Shown here one piece after another: positions 1 to 6,442 of a stretch of 12,277 bases of DNA. The stretch comes from Rhodoferax sp. (GTDB lineage: Bacteria > Pseudomonadota > Gammaproteobacteria > Burkholderiales > Burkholderiaceae_C), in NCBI GenBank assembly GCA_020048795.1, contig JAIFMA010000129.1:1-12277 (forward strand). Direction: 5' to 3'. The notes below the pieces were generated by a model. That model searched no databases. It had not been told where the DNA came from and worked only from the letters and a program-made list of their open reading frames with translations. Position 1 is the stretch's first letter; the number at the start of each line of letters is the position of its first letter. The position numbers and the translations under genes are program-made.

Positions 1-733
1 CAAGGCTTGCAGGTGGGGTTTCTCTTCTTCAAACATGGCCTGCACCTGGCGGCGCTCACTGCCGTGGATACGGGTGGCCGCCCAAGTCACTGCCCAGTGC
101 TCCAGAAAGTCGTTCTGCTCCTGGATGCTCTCAAAGCGTCGGCCCTTGAGGGCTGTGGCCTGGGTGTGGCCGATGGCGTTCTCGACCGTGCCTTTGCGAT
201 TGGGATCACGTACCCGGGCGCCGGTCACCCACGACACCGTAATGCTTGAACGTGGCGGCATAGACCGGGTTGAGTTCTGGCTCGTGGATGTCGGGCTTGA
301 GCACGCCTTCCTTGAGGTTGTCCAGCACCACATATCGGCAGGATCCGCCGAAGTACGCCCAAGCCTGCTCATGCAGCCGGGCCCAGGTCTCCTGGCTGGA
401 CTTCCAGACCACGCGGCGAAAGCTGCGCCGCGAGTAACGCAGCGTTGCCACGAACAGGCGGGGTTTACGGTAGCGGGTGGTGCCCAGCACGTGGGTGGGC
501 GCGCCCTCGCCGTAATCGACCTGCATCTCTTCGCCGGGGACGAACTCCAGGCGGTCAAACTGTTCTGTCTCACGCCAGCGTAGTTTTGCGGTAAAGCGCT
601 TGACGGCGTTGTAGGCACCCACGAATCCACCGCGCAGCCACAAAGCATTCATGTCGGCTGCGCTGAAGTCTTTTTTGAGCGCCTCTCTTGCTTGAAAGGG
701 CATCAGTTCAAGCTGTGCCACCCTCCCGGCCAC
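1..733 (-). pseudogene. istA: IS21-family transposase IstA, frameshifted fragment
   Basis: The minus-strand product is the DDE-type transposase of an IS21-like element. From 733 down to about 230 the frame reads through the integrase-core region, with GEEMQVDYGEGAP, YRKPRLFVATLRYSRRSFR, YFGGSCRYVVLDNLKEGV and NPVYAATFKHYGVV. At about 223-235 the frame breaks: one extra base in a GC-rich run gives a stop just after GDRRPGT. The homologous reading resumes in another frame as VRDPNRKGTVENAIGHTQ and stays open to position 1. The N-terminal helix-turn-helix part is missing, because the upstream side runs into another istA fragment near 700-733. No IstB gene is seen, but the element continues off the left edge. 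The frameshift and missing 5' end make it non-functional. Assignment to IS21 is from remembered family motifs; the exact element is not identified. Confidence 0.85.
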
Positions 734-1035
734 GCCACCCGCAGGACAACGCCAAGGCGGAGTCTGCCGTGCAGGGGGTGGAGCGCTGGATTTTGATGCG
801 CTTGCGCCATTACAAGTTCGACAGCATCGATGCGGTCAATGAGACCATCACCCCGCTGCTGGCACAACTCAACAACAAGCCATTTCAGAAGCTGCCAGGC
901 TGCCGTGCCAGTGTCTTTGCCCAGATTGACGCACCTGCTCTACGCGCCTTGCCCATGCCAATCTGGGAGCTGGCGGTGTTCAAGACGGTCAAGGTCCACA
1001 TTGACTCGCACATCTCCTTCGAGGGCCACCACTAA
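715..1035 (+). pseudogene. istA: Second IS21-family transposase IstA, C-terminal fragment
   Basis: This plus-strand fragment encodes the C-terminal part of a different IS21-type IstA. It reads RPRHPQDNAKAESAVQGVER, WILMRLRHYKFDSIDAVNE, LNNKPFQKLPGCRASVF, then the mini-domain FKTVKVHIDSHISFEGHH. In intact relatives the last motif continues with a Tyr-Ser/Pro stretch. Here a TAA follows directly, so the gene has lost its 3' end, and everything before the RPRHP motif (the catalytic core start and DNA-binding part) is also absent. It sits head to head with the minus-strand istA fragment, and the two come from distinct IstA subgroups, so this is a breakpoint between two insertions rather than one inverted copy. 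An ATG at 688 opens the frame, but the first ten or so codons do not look like transposase. Confidence 0.8.
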
Positions 1036-1143
1036 CTTCAGGTCGCTAAGGCACGTGGGGCGTAGAGGGCCCTGCTCCGTGTTTCCGCCCGCTGCGCAGG
1101 CTCCTCCATTTACCGGCACAGAACCCTCTGCCCCCCAGGCTCC

Positions 1144-2643
1144 TCAGCGACCTGGGCGACTCCAGCGCGTGCCGTTCTTCCATCGGATCTGGTTGGGTGC
1201 TGCGCCCCAGCGGTCGCGCGCTTCCGTGGGGCCAAAGAAGTTACCGTCCACCGCGACCCCGATGCTACCCTCCAAGCCTCCCTCCCAGTCGCTGGCGACC
1301 ACCACATGGCTGCGCGTGAAATGGCCACGCGAGCGTTGGCCGAATTCGTTGGTGAATACCAGCTGGTTGCCATTCTGTTCGACCATGACTTGTCTGCCAT
1401 TGATAGTCCAGGGCCCTGCGATGTTGAAGGGCACCTGGGGCGTTGGTGCCACCGGAGGCGCTGGCAATGGTTGCGCTGCAGGGGCGCTGGGTGGGGGTGG
1501 TTTCACGGCCACCGCAGGTGTGGGTGCTGGCGATACACGGACCGTGCCGGATACAAAATAGGTGAAAGATTCCGGGTTGCCGCCCTGGATCGATACCGAC
1601 ACCGTGACTTCTCCGCCATTGCCGGCTGGTCCCCAATTGGCCGAGTAGGAAAGGTTGCCGCCGTCCTTGGCAATGGTCGCTTTCTCGGCCACCAGGGTGC
1701 GACCATCCGAGGACTTCACCAGTACGTTGGTGTTGTAATCAAAGTAAGACACGCCGGTCTTGCCCGTGACATCGATCTTGATGGACACCCGGTCATTGGC
1801 CCCGGCAGTACCCTTGAACGAGGTGCCATTGTTGCGCCAGCCAGCGCTGTCCTCGGTTTTGAAACTGGTCAGGTTGCCAAAGCTCACGCGGATATGTGAC
1901 CAAGCGCTGGCATCGCCTTTTTCGGCCGTGAAACTGCCACCGGCAGCGGGGGGGGAGGTGCTGGAGCTGCCGCTTTGCGCCACGGCGATGCCAGCCTGAA
2001 ACCGTTGTGAACACTGTAACAGCCGTGTGCGTAAACCCTCAGCGTCCCTGATGGCAGGTAGCAGCAACTGCATTTGCTCAAAAGCGGCGCGTGACATCTT
2101 GTCCAGAGCGCGCAAGGTATTGCCCTGGTTGACAATGCCACGGGCATCGTAATAGCTGCCGACAAAGTCCTCGGCACCCAAGGCAAACTCCGCCAGGATC
2201 TGGCCGACCTGACCGCCGGGGATCGGCACCAGTGCGGCTGCCAGATTGAGCTTTGCGTCATTGACCAGTTTGTCCTGCACACTCTTGATCAGTGCGTAGG
2301 CTTCCTTTACCGCCTTGCGCGCACTCATCTCCTGGATCTGCCGGAAATAGTCGTACACACTCTTGATCAGTTGCAGGCGTGCCTGAATGGCGATCAGGTC
2401 GGAGTCGATCTGTGCCATTCCAGCCGCAGATTGACGGTAGCGCGCCAGGTTTTCGCCTTCGCGCTGGCATGCTGCAGCATTGCCGCTGTTCAGGGCCGAA
2501 CGAAGCCGCGCCTTCATCTCCGAAATAGCCTGGGATTCGCCGGCATTGCCGTGCAGCGTATCGTTCTGCGCCACCGCGCTGCTGACCAGCATCGCAACCG
2601 CAGCGAGCCAGGCTGCTGCAAACGTTCGTATCCGACATAGCAT
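1144..2643 (-). CDS. Secreted multidomain protein of unknown function
   Basis: A 499-residue protein that I cannot assign to a named family. It starts with a clear signal peptide (MLCRIRTFAAAWLAAVAMLV, with probable cleavage after SSAVA near residue 25), so it is exported. Residues of about 30-220 are helix-rich and charged, with an internal VPIPGGQVGQILAEFALG stretch. A Ser/Pro-rich spacer leads to a beta-rich domain at about 240-375, then a Pro/Ala-rich linker (PPPPSAPAAQPLPAPP), then a C-terminal domain of about 95 residues with INGRQVMVEQNGNQLVF and W-K-NGTRW. That last domain resembles a lipocalin-like module I recall at the end of other exported proteins (inference). The start is supported by GGAGGT six bases upstream. 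The upstream side is occupied by an IS91-like end from 2662, so the promoter may be borrowed or lost. Codon use looks normal and the frame is intact. Confidence 0.85.
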   Translation of the reverse strand: MLCRIRTFAAAWLAAVAMLVSSAVAQNDTLHGNAGESQAISEMKARLRSALNSGNAAACQREGENLARYRQSAAGMAQIDSDLIAIQARLQLIKSVYDYFRQIQEMSARKAVKEAYALIKSVQDKLVNDAKLNLAAALVPIPGGQVGQILAEFALGAEDFVGSYYDARGIVNQGNTLRALDKMSRAAFEQMQLLLPAIRDAEGLRTRLLQCSQRFQAGIAVAQSGSSSTSPPAAGGSFTAEKGDASAWSHIRVSFGNLTSFKTEDSAGWRNNGTSFKGTAGANDRVSIKIDVTGKTGVSYFDYNTNVLVKSSDGRTLVAEKATIAKDGGNLSYSANWGPAGNGGEVTVSVSIQGGNPESFTYFVSGTVRVSPAPTPAVAVKPPPPSAPAAQPLPAPPVAPTPQVPFNIAGPWTINGRQVMVEQNGNQLVFTNEFGQRSRGHFTRSHVVVASDWEGGLEGSIGVAVDGNFFGPTEARDRWGAAPNQIRWKNGTRWSRPGR

Positions 2644-2649
2644 GGCACC

Positions 2650-2655
2650 ACCTCC
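2650..2655 (-). promoter_or_regulatory. Shine-Dalgarno site of the secreted protein gene
   Basis: GGAGGT on the minus strand lies six bases before the ATG at 2643. It fixes the start codon. It lies seven bases outside the IS91-like end, so the ribosome site is native even if the promoter is not. Confidence 0.7.
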
Positions 2656-2661
2656 GAAAAG

Positions 2662-2788
2662 CGGATAGGAAATTCAACCACGTGAGCCCAAGTATCGCAC
2701 CCTGGAATCACCCTCAAGCCATGTGAAACCCTCGATAAGACACCCGGTGTGCCAAATTCACCACCAGGCGTTGTGTTCAGAAGGGTGG
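2662..2788. repeat. IS91-like element end, copy 1
   Basis: This stretch aligns without a gap to 8312-8438 at a constant offset of 5650, in the same orientation. By hand count 107 of 127 positions agree, about 84 %, and the match is near perfect in the block GCCAAATTCACCACC. Both copies begin abruptly at CGGATAGGA, with unrelated sequence to the left. Copy 2 continues rightwards into an IS91-type transposase 3' end, which identifies the repeat as the non-coding terminal region of that element. Copy 1 breaks off near 2788, where EAL-domain coding sequence begins. No transposase sequence remains in copy 1. Confidence 0.75.
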
Positions 2789-2943
2789 TGGCCCTGGCAA
2801 GGAGCATGGGCCTGTCAGTCATCGCCGAAGGTGTCGAGATCGATGCGCAAAAGGACTTCCTGGCGCACTTGGGCTATCCTACCTACTAGGACCATCTTTT
2901 CCGCCGACCGATTGCCCGGGCAGATTTTGAACAGTTTTCCCGG
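2785..2943 (+). pseudogene. EAL-domain (c-di-GMP phosphodiesterase) C-terminal remnant
   Basis: Translation from 2785 gives VVALARSMGLSVIAEGVEID, then AQKDFLAHLGYPTY, an in-frame TAG at 2887-2889, and then DHLFRRPIARADFEQF. The AEGVE motif followed by Q-x-x-FL and a G-[YH]-LF-x-RP-x-x-x-x-FE tail is the signature of the last 60 or so residues of EAL phosphodiesterases, which degrade cyclic di-GMP. In family members a QG pair stands where TAG-GAC occurs here, so the stop is probably a CAG to TAG change. The 5' side is cut by the IS91-like end and there is no start, so this is a dead gene piece. The rest of the protein is not in the window. Confidence 0.75.
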
Positions 2944-3312
2944 CGAACTGGAGGCTGCGTCCAATGCCGGTCATGACAACCACCGGTGTGCAGATCAGTG
3001 TCGACGGTGTGATCCGGGGATGGCATGGTCGGCCCTGAATCGACGCTTGGCAAAACCACACCGGCACATCCCGGGATTTTGGGTACTACTAATTAAATAG
3101 CTTTTTACGCAATCAATACGCGCGCTGCAAGCCAATTTGGCTTCAAAGTTTTCAATCAGGCTTGAAGCAGCCTGTGTGGCAATGTTTGGTGTTTTCGATG
3201 CCTACGTTTGACTTTTGTGGGAATCAAAAATGACCCTCACCCTGGTCTGCCCCAAAGAAAATTGCTGGGCTCCAACGAAAATTTCGCCCGGTATCCGCAA
3301 GGGCTGGTCTGG
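2944..3312. other. Non-coding stretch with hairpin repeats
   Basis: I recognise no gene here. Short open frames on both strands lack family motifs or ribosome sites. The stretch holds the AT-rich repeat at about 3087-3168. A further block at about 3178-3262 (around GGGAATCAAAAATGACC) resembles the kind of sequence found at insertion-element ends, but I cannot name an element. Confidence 0.4.
3087..3168. repeat. Dispersed hairpin repeat, divergent copy
   Basis: The segment begins with an AT-rich TAATTAAATAGC and contains a perfect palindrome AAGCCAA-T-TTGGCTT at 3129-3143. A second stem GCTTCAA/TTGAAGC lies at 3140-3146 and 3162-3168. The two stems share bases, so they are alternatives. Its general form (ATAGC lead-in, GCGC core, GCCAATTTG tail) resembles intergenic repeats of Comamonadaceae, including the one at 6675-6726. 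Membership is inferred from memory. Confidence 0.45.
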
Positions 3313-3594
3313 TTAGGTATTTTTTTTGGCTTCGTACGCAGATGGGCTGACGCCGGCATGCGCCAGAAACTCACGTACCTGTTTGATCAGGTCACGGGAG
3401 CAGTCACTGTTGTGGTGTGGATGGTGGAGAAATTCGCTGGCTCGGTTAAGTGAAACCTTATAGCGCGCACCGTGCGACGGCTCGACGGTGGCACCGACAT
3501 GGGTTAGAAGCGACTCAATCTCTCGCCAATGAATGCTGGCGGGAGGTGGGTCCTGAAAAATCGTGCACAGCAATACGTAGTGTTTGTGGCTCAT
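3313..3594 (-). CDS. hicA: HicA-like toxin (mRNA interferase family), no antitoxin seen
   Basis: A 93-residue protein of the HicA/YcfA-like family, whose members cut mRNA as toxins of type II toxin-antitoxin pairs. The N-terminal MSHKHYVLLCTIFQDPPPAS, then IHWREIESLLTHVGATVEPS, matches the MxSKHRKTLxxIFxDPxxAxIxWxxIExLL pattern of the longer HicA subgroup. It continues with a beta strand RYKVSLN, the H-x-PH-like FLHHPHH, and a final helix EFLAHAGVSP. In classic HicA a Gly-Ser-His precedes the second strand; here that position is SHGARY, as in the subgroup that uses GSRVR. HicB normally follows hicA on the same strand. The sequence below 3313 shows no HicB-like frame, and none lies upstream either. 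The ribosome site is weak (GAAAG upstream of ATG 3594). Confidence 0.75.
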   Translation of the reverse strand: MSHKHYVLLCTIFQDPPPASIHWREIESLLTHVGATVEPSHGARYKVSLNRASEFLHHPHHNSDCSRDLIKQVREFLAHAGVSPSAYEAKKNT

Positions 3595-3999
3595 TCGGTT
3601 CTTTCATTCGTGTTGGCCTGTCGTCGGGGCAAGCTTACCAAGATCAGGCGCGCCCGTACCATCCGGCGCATATTTTGGAGAAAATTGGTGTTGGCATGAC
3701 AACTTGGGGCACTGCATTCAGGCAGATGGTGACGCGGATCAGAACGGCTCTCAAAGCCGTATTGGCAAGTTTCCAGCCCAGGGGCTTTTTCTATCGGAGC
3801 GCCTTCTGGAGAGACACCTGGACTCATAAGCTTGACCACCCTACACTTGCTGCTTTGCCACCGATTCGATTTCTAAATCATCCGTGTCGTTGCTTCGTCG
3901 TCTGCGGCTTGGCGGCTAGACGCAAATGATTTGGAAATGGAATGAAAGTGTTGGTCTGGTTATCTGGTGTCACGTTGCCATTTTCTTGAGGAGCTTCCC
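3595..3999. other. Intergenic region with long inverted repeat before the OmpA-like gene
   Basis: No convincing gene is seen. Frames such as 3450-3929 plus and 3591-3839 minus have no family features. The notable element is an inverted repeat: ATTTCTAAATCAT at 3869-3881 and ATGATTTGGAAAT at 3926-3938, pairing at 12 of 13 positions around a 44-base loop. It ends 61 bases before the OmpA-like start and could be an operator or a transcript structure. Confidence 0.45.
3989..3993 (+). promoter_or_regulatory. Shine-Dalgarno site of the OmpA-like gene
   Basis: AGGAG six bases before ATG 4000 selects this start over the upstream in-frame start at 3967, whose product would carry eleven extra residues ahead of the signal peptide. 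Confidence 0.75.
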
Positions 4000-4827
4000 A
4001 TGACTCACCGTTGGTTATTCCTTCCCATCGTCTGGTTGTTCATTGCAGTCTCTGTTTTTGCGCAAGAACCCGATGCCCAGGGCTGCAAAGATTCGGCGCT
4101 GCTAAGCCGCTTCCCGGGCTTTCGCATTCAGCGGTGCACGCAGAATGATTTTGGCGCCTACAAGTTCATCGATGCCAAAAAAGAGATCGTTGTTGAAGGG
4201 CGTTACACCGAGATCATGTATTACAAAAACCCGGAAGCAAAAACGCCCAGCGGGCTTCAGGTTTTCCGCAACATCGAAAATGCCATCAAGAAGATTGGCG
4301 GTGTTGTGACCGACAACTCCGAGGATGGGCAACTCTATCTCAAGGTTGCCAGAGACGGTGCCGAGATATGGATCAACGTGAGCATGAGCATCGCCGAAGA
4401 GTATCTGGTTCGGATGATTGAAAAAGGCACGCTGAAGCAGGAAATCGTGGCCGACGCTGCGGCCCTTGGGGCGGGACTGAAGGCAGAAGGCCGGATCGCG
4501 GTGTATGGCATTCACTTTGATACCGGCAAAGCCGACATCAAACCCGATTCAGAGCCGACGCTGGCAGAAATTGCCAAGATGCTCAAGGCACAACCCGCGC
4601 TCAAATTGCATGTCGTCGGTCACACCGATAACGTGGCAAGCCTCGAGCTGAACCTGAAACTCTCGAAAGCTCGCGCTGAAGCGGTCGTGCAGGCACTCTC
4701 GGTCCGGCATGGGGTTGCTGCGGCACGGTTGATCCCTCATGGTGTCGGCCCAGTAGCGCCTGTTGCATCCAACGATGGCGAAGCTGGGCGGGCCAAAAAT
4801 CGGCGCGTCGAGTTGGTGAAACAGTAG
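4000..4827 (+). CDS. OmpA-family outer membrane / peptidoglycan-binding protein
   Basis: A 275-residue exported envelope protein. The signal peptide is MTHRWLFLPIVWLFIAVSVF, with cleavage likely after Ala21. Residues of about 22-150 form an N-terminal domain beginning CKDSALLSRFPGFRIQRC, a module I recall in front of OmpA domains in proteobacterial proteins of this size. Residues of about 165-275 are an OmpA C-terminal domain, which binds peptidoglycan: IHFDTGKADI, HVVGHTDNVASLELNLKLSK, RLIPHGVGPVAPVASNDGE and GRAKNRRVEL. The Asp and Arg residues that hold the diaminopimelate group in this family lie in GHTDN and KNRRVE and are present. There is no beta-barrel region, so it is probably periplasmic or lipid-independent rather than a porin. 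It stands alone: upstream is non-coding, and downstream its stop abuts a WYL-gene remnant within a few bases. Confidence 0.9.
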   Translation: MTHRWLFLPIVWLFIAVSVFAQEPDAQGCKDSALLSRFPGFRIQRCTQNDFGAYKFIDAKKEIVVEGRYTEIMYYKNPEAKTPSGLQVFRNIENAIKKIGGVVTDNSEDGQLYLKVARDGAEIWINVSMSIAEEYLVRMIEKGTLKQEIVADAAALGAGLKAEGRIAVYGIHFDTGKADIKPDSEPTLAEIAKMLKAQPALKLHVVGHTDNVASLELNLKLSKARAEAVVQALSVRHGVAAARLIPHGVGPVAPVASNDGEAGRAKNRRVELVKQ

Positions 4828-4830
4828 CCA

Positions 4831-5150
4831 TGGGCATTCACACCTGGTTATCTGGATGCCTGGTGTCACCTGCGCGATGACGTGCGCAACTTCAGCATCG
4901 ATGCCATCACCAAACTTGAAGTGATGGATGCAGATGCCAAAGTGGTATCAACCAAAACCATAGACCAGGCCCTTGGCAGCAGCTACGGCATCTTCAACGG
5001 CGCTGCCCAGGGCTGGGTCAAGCTGAAGTTCACACCAAAGCGGGCGCGCCGGGTGGCAGGGGAAACCTGGCATCCGATGCAGGAGAGTTCATTCGAGGAC
5101 GATGGCCGTTATGTGCTGTCATTCTCGTATGCGGATGACCACCCCTTGCT
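4831..5150 (+). pseudogene. WYL-domain transcriptional regulator, internal fragment
   Basis: The frame starting just after the OmpA-like stop reads YLDAWCHLRDDVRNFSIDAI, then LEVMD, SSYGIFNGAAQGWVKLKF and WHPMQESSFEDDGRYVLSFS. This is the C-terminal half of a WYL-domain regulator: the W-Y-L-D-A-W-C motif, the R-x-F-x-x-D-R/A-I ligand-pocket segment, and the FGIFxG and WHPxQ segments. WYL domains sense ligands in regulators, including some tied to CRISPR-Cas and other defence loci. The helix-turn-helix N-terminus is absent. The WYL motif itself reads TGG-T-TAT-CTG, with one extra T after Trp (4845-4850), so even this part is frameshifted. Near 5130-5160 homology switches in frame to Cas3. It is not a working gene. 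Confidence 0.75.
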
Positions 5151-5391
5151 ACAGCGGATCATGCACGACCCTGCCACGCGAGCCCTGTTGGTTGCACCGC
5201 TGCTGGTGTGCACCATCGACCGCCACAGAAAACCAACGCGGTGGCCGCCAGATTGCCCCTATGCTGCGCCTGATGAGCGGCGATCTGGTGCTGGACGAAC
5301 CCGATGATTTCGACATTGCTGACCTTCCGGCGCTCACCCGCTTGGTGCATTGGGCGGGTCTGCTGGGTATGCGGGTGCTGCTGTCACCCCT
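5151..5391 (+). pseudogene. cas3: Cas3 helicase fragment, probably type I-F
   Basis: The segment reads MHDPATRALLVAPLLVCTID, then shifts frame and continues ATENQRGGRQIAPMLRLMSG, DLVLDEPDDFDIADLPAL, TRLVHWAGLLGMRVLLS. This matches the helicase core of the CRISPR nuclease-helicase Cas3. DEPD is motif II (Walker B), and RVLLS precedes the usual SAT of motif III, which is missing here. Intact proteins have a short HLMP-like stretch between CTID and ATE; its loss here (about 8 bases) causes the frameshift at about 5211-5222. The DEPDDFD form, followed by DLPALTRLVHWAGLLG, is what I associate with the type I-F Cas2-3 protein. The HD nuclease, Walker A and C-terminal domains are all absent. No other cas gene and no CRISPR array is in the window, so this is a scar of a former system. 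Confidence 0.72.
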
Positions 5392-5663
5392 CCCAGACAA
5401 CAGCACCGGTTCACTGCCGCACAGGCAGCTCAGAAAGGATGCAAAGTGCAACCGATGCCACACTGGCGACCGGAGGGTCGGGGGCAGCTGGACTTCGTGC
5501 TGCACCAGGTGCGATCCAGGCCAGCATCAGACCGACCATGAAACTAGTTTTGAAAACCATGTTGGCACATATTTCTGTTGCCCCTTGGTTCGCCATCGAA
5601 CAGACCCCAGCAGATTGATGCCGCATCATTGGTTTCCTACTTATTCAACGTCCAAAGGCAGCC
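5392..5663. other. Unassigned sequence between the Cas3 scar and ferritin
   Basis: No supported gene. A minus-strand frame from ATG 5560 to 5411 encodes 49 residues beginning MVFKTSFMVGLMLAWIAPGA, which looks like a signal peptide, but it has no ribosome site or recognisable mature part. It may be the 5' end of a lost secreted protein. A CNRCH haem-like motif occurs on the plus strand at 5447-5461 but lies in a frame without cytochrome context. Confidence 0.35.
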
Positions 5664-6287
5664 ATGACATACCCCGCCCCCACCATTAACATTGACTCCG
5701 TGCGCCAGCAGGCTCGCAAAAACGTCGAACAAGGTGCCGTTACTGCCAGTTATACGGCGGACCGGCCCGTTGTGCTGAAAATGCTCAATGAAGCGTTGGC
5801 CACTGAGATCGTCTGTGCGCTGCGTTATAGGTGCCACCATTTCATGGCGCGCGGCATTCAGGCGCGGGCGGTTGCCAACGAATTTCTGGTTCACTCCAAC
5901 GAAGAACAAGGCCACGCTGACCTGCTTGCCGCGCGCATCGTGCAGCTCGGCGGCGAGCCGGATTTTTCGCCTGCAACACTGCTGACTCGCAGCCACACCG
6001 ATTACACAGAAGGCAGCAGCCTGGGCGACATGATCACCGAAAACCTGATCGCTGAGCGCATCGCCATTGACAGTTACCGCCATTTCATCATCTATTTGCG
6101 TGACCAGGACCCAACCACCAGGCGCATGCTCGAAGCCATCCTGGCCACCGAAGAAGAGCACGCAGATGACCTGGCCGACATCTTGCTGCAACTGCCAGCA
6201 GCGCCAGAGGCGGATGCAACGGCCGATTCGGGCCGTTCTGTCAAAGGCGCAGCCCCCATCAAACTGATCAAGAAGAGCGCATCATGA
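5664..6287 (+). CDS. Ferritin-like (bacterioferritin-type) protein
   Basis: A 207-residue cytoplasmic four-helix protein of the ferritin-like superfamily, close to proteins annotated as bacterioferritin in betaproteobacteria. The di-iron ligands are visible in the expected pattern: Glu48 in MLNEALATEIVCALRY, Glu81 and His84 in NEEQGH, Glu131 in NLIAERIAIDSY, and Glu163-x-x-His166 in EEEHADDLADIL. The expected role is iron oxidation and storage or protection from peroxide. The last 35 or so residues are Ala-rich and basic, unlike the core. The start is ATG 5664 with AAAGG upstream. The stop overlaps the start of the DUF3309 gene by four bases (ATGA), so the two are translationally coupled. Upstream is gene debris, so the promoter must lie in 5392-5660. 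Confidence 0.88.
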   Translation: MTYPAPTINIDSVRQQARKNVEQGAVTASYTADRPVVLKMLNEALATEIVCALRYRCHHFMARGIQARAVANEFLVHSNEEQGHADLLAARIVQLGGEPDFSPATLLTRSHTDYTEGSSLGDMITENLIAERIAIDSYRHFIIYLRDQDPTTRRMLEAILATEEEHADDLADILLQLPAAPEADATADSGRSVKGAAPIKLIKKSAS

Positions 6288-6442
6288 CCCTGAGCATGAT
6301 TCTGTTGATCGTGCTGATCCTGTTGCTGATCGGTGCGATTCCAAGCTGGCCACACAGCCGAAGCTGGGGTTACGGACCTAGTGGAGGGCTTGGGTTGGTG
6401 GTGCTCATCATCTTGGTTTTGCTGGTCATGGGGCGAATCTGA
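6284..6442 (+). CDS. DUF3309 small membrane protein
   Basis: A 52-residue peptide. It begins MTLSMILLIVLILLLIGAIP, followed by SWPHSRSWGYGPSGGLGL and a second hydrophobic stretch VVLIILVLLVMGRI. The central WPHSRSWGYGPSGG motif with two flanking membrane segments is the DUF3309 family signature, a widespread small protein of unknown function in proteobacteria. The length is typical. It overlaps the ferritin-like gene stop by four bases and so is made from the same transcript. The pairing suggests a stress or envelope role, which is inference. Confidence 0.85.
   Translation: MTLSMILLIVLILLLIGAIPSWPHSRSWGYGPSGGLGLVVLIILVLLVMGRI

Noticed and set aside
830..1561. Plus-strand open frame of 243 codons
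   Set aside because: It overlaps the istA fragment and the 3' end of the secreted protein gene in the wrong frames and is Arg/Pro-rich in the way GC-rich shadow frames are.
3178..3262. Possible insertion-element terminus around GGGAATCAAAAATGACC
   Set aside because: It looks reminiscent of element ends, but I could find no matching partner end in the window and cannot name an element.
3450..3929. Plus-strand open frame of 159 codons
   Set aside because: It starts inside hicA on the opposite strand, has no motif or ribosome site, and reads into the inverted repeat.
5447..5461. CNRCH cytochrome c haem motif
   Set aside because: It occurs in a frame that carries Cas3 remnant before it and nothing cytochrome-like after it, so it is probably chance.
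5411..5560. Minus-strand 49-residue frame with a signal-peptide-like start
   Set aside because: No ribosome site, no recognisable mature domain, and it lies in gene debris. Kept only as a possible lost 5' end.
5637..6191. Minus-strand open frame of 184 codons
   Set aside because: It is antisense to the ferritin-like gene, which has all iron ligands and a ribosome site.
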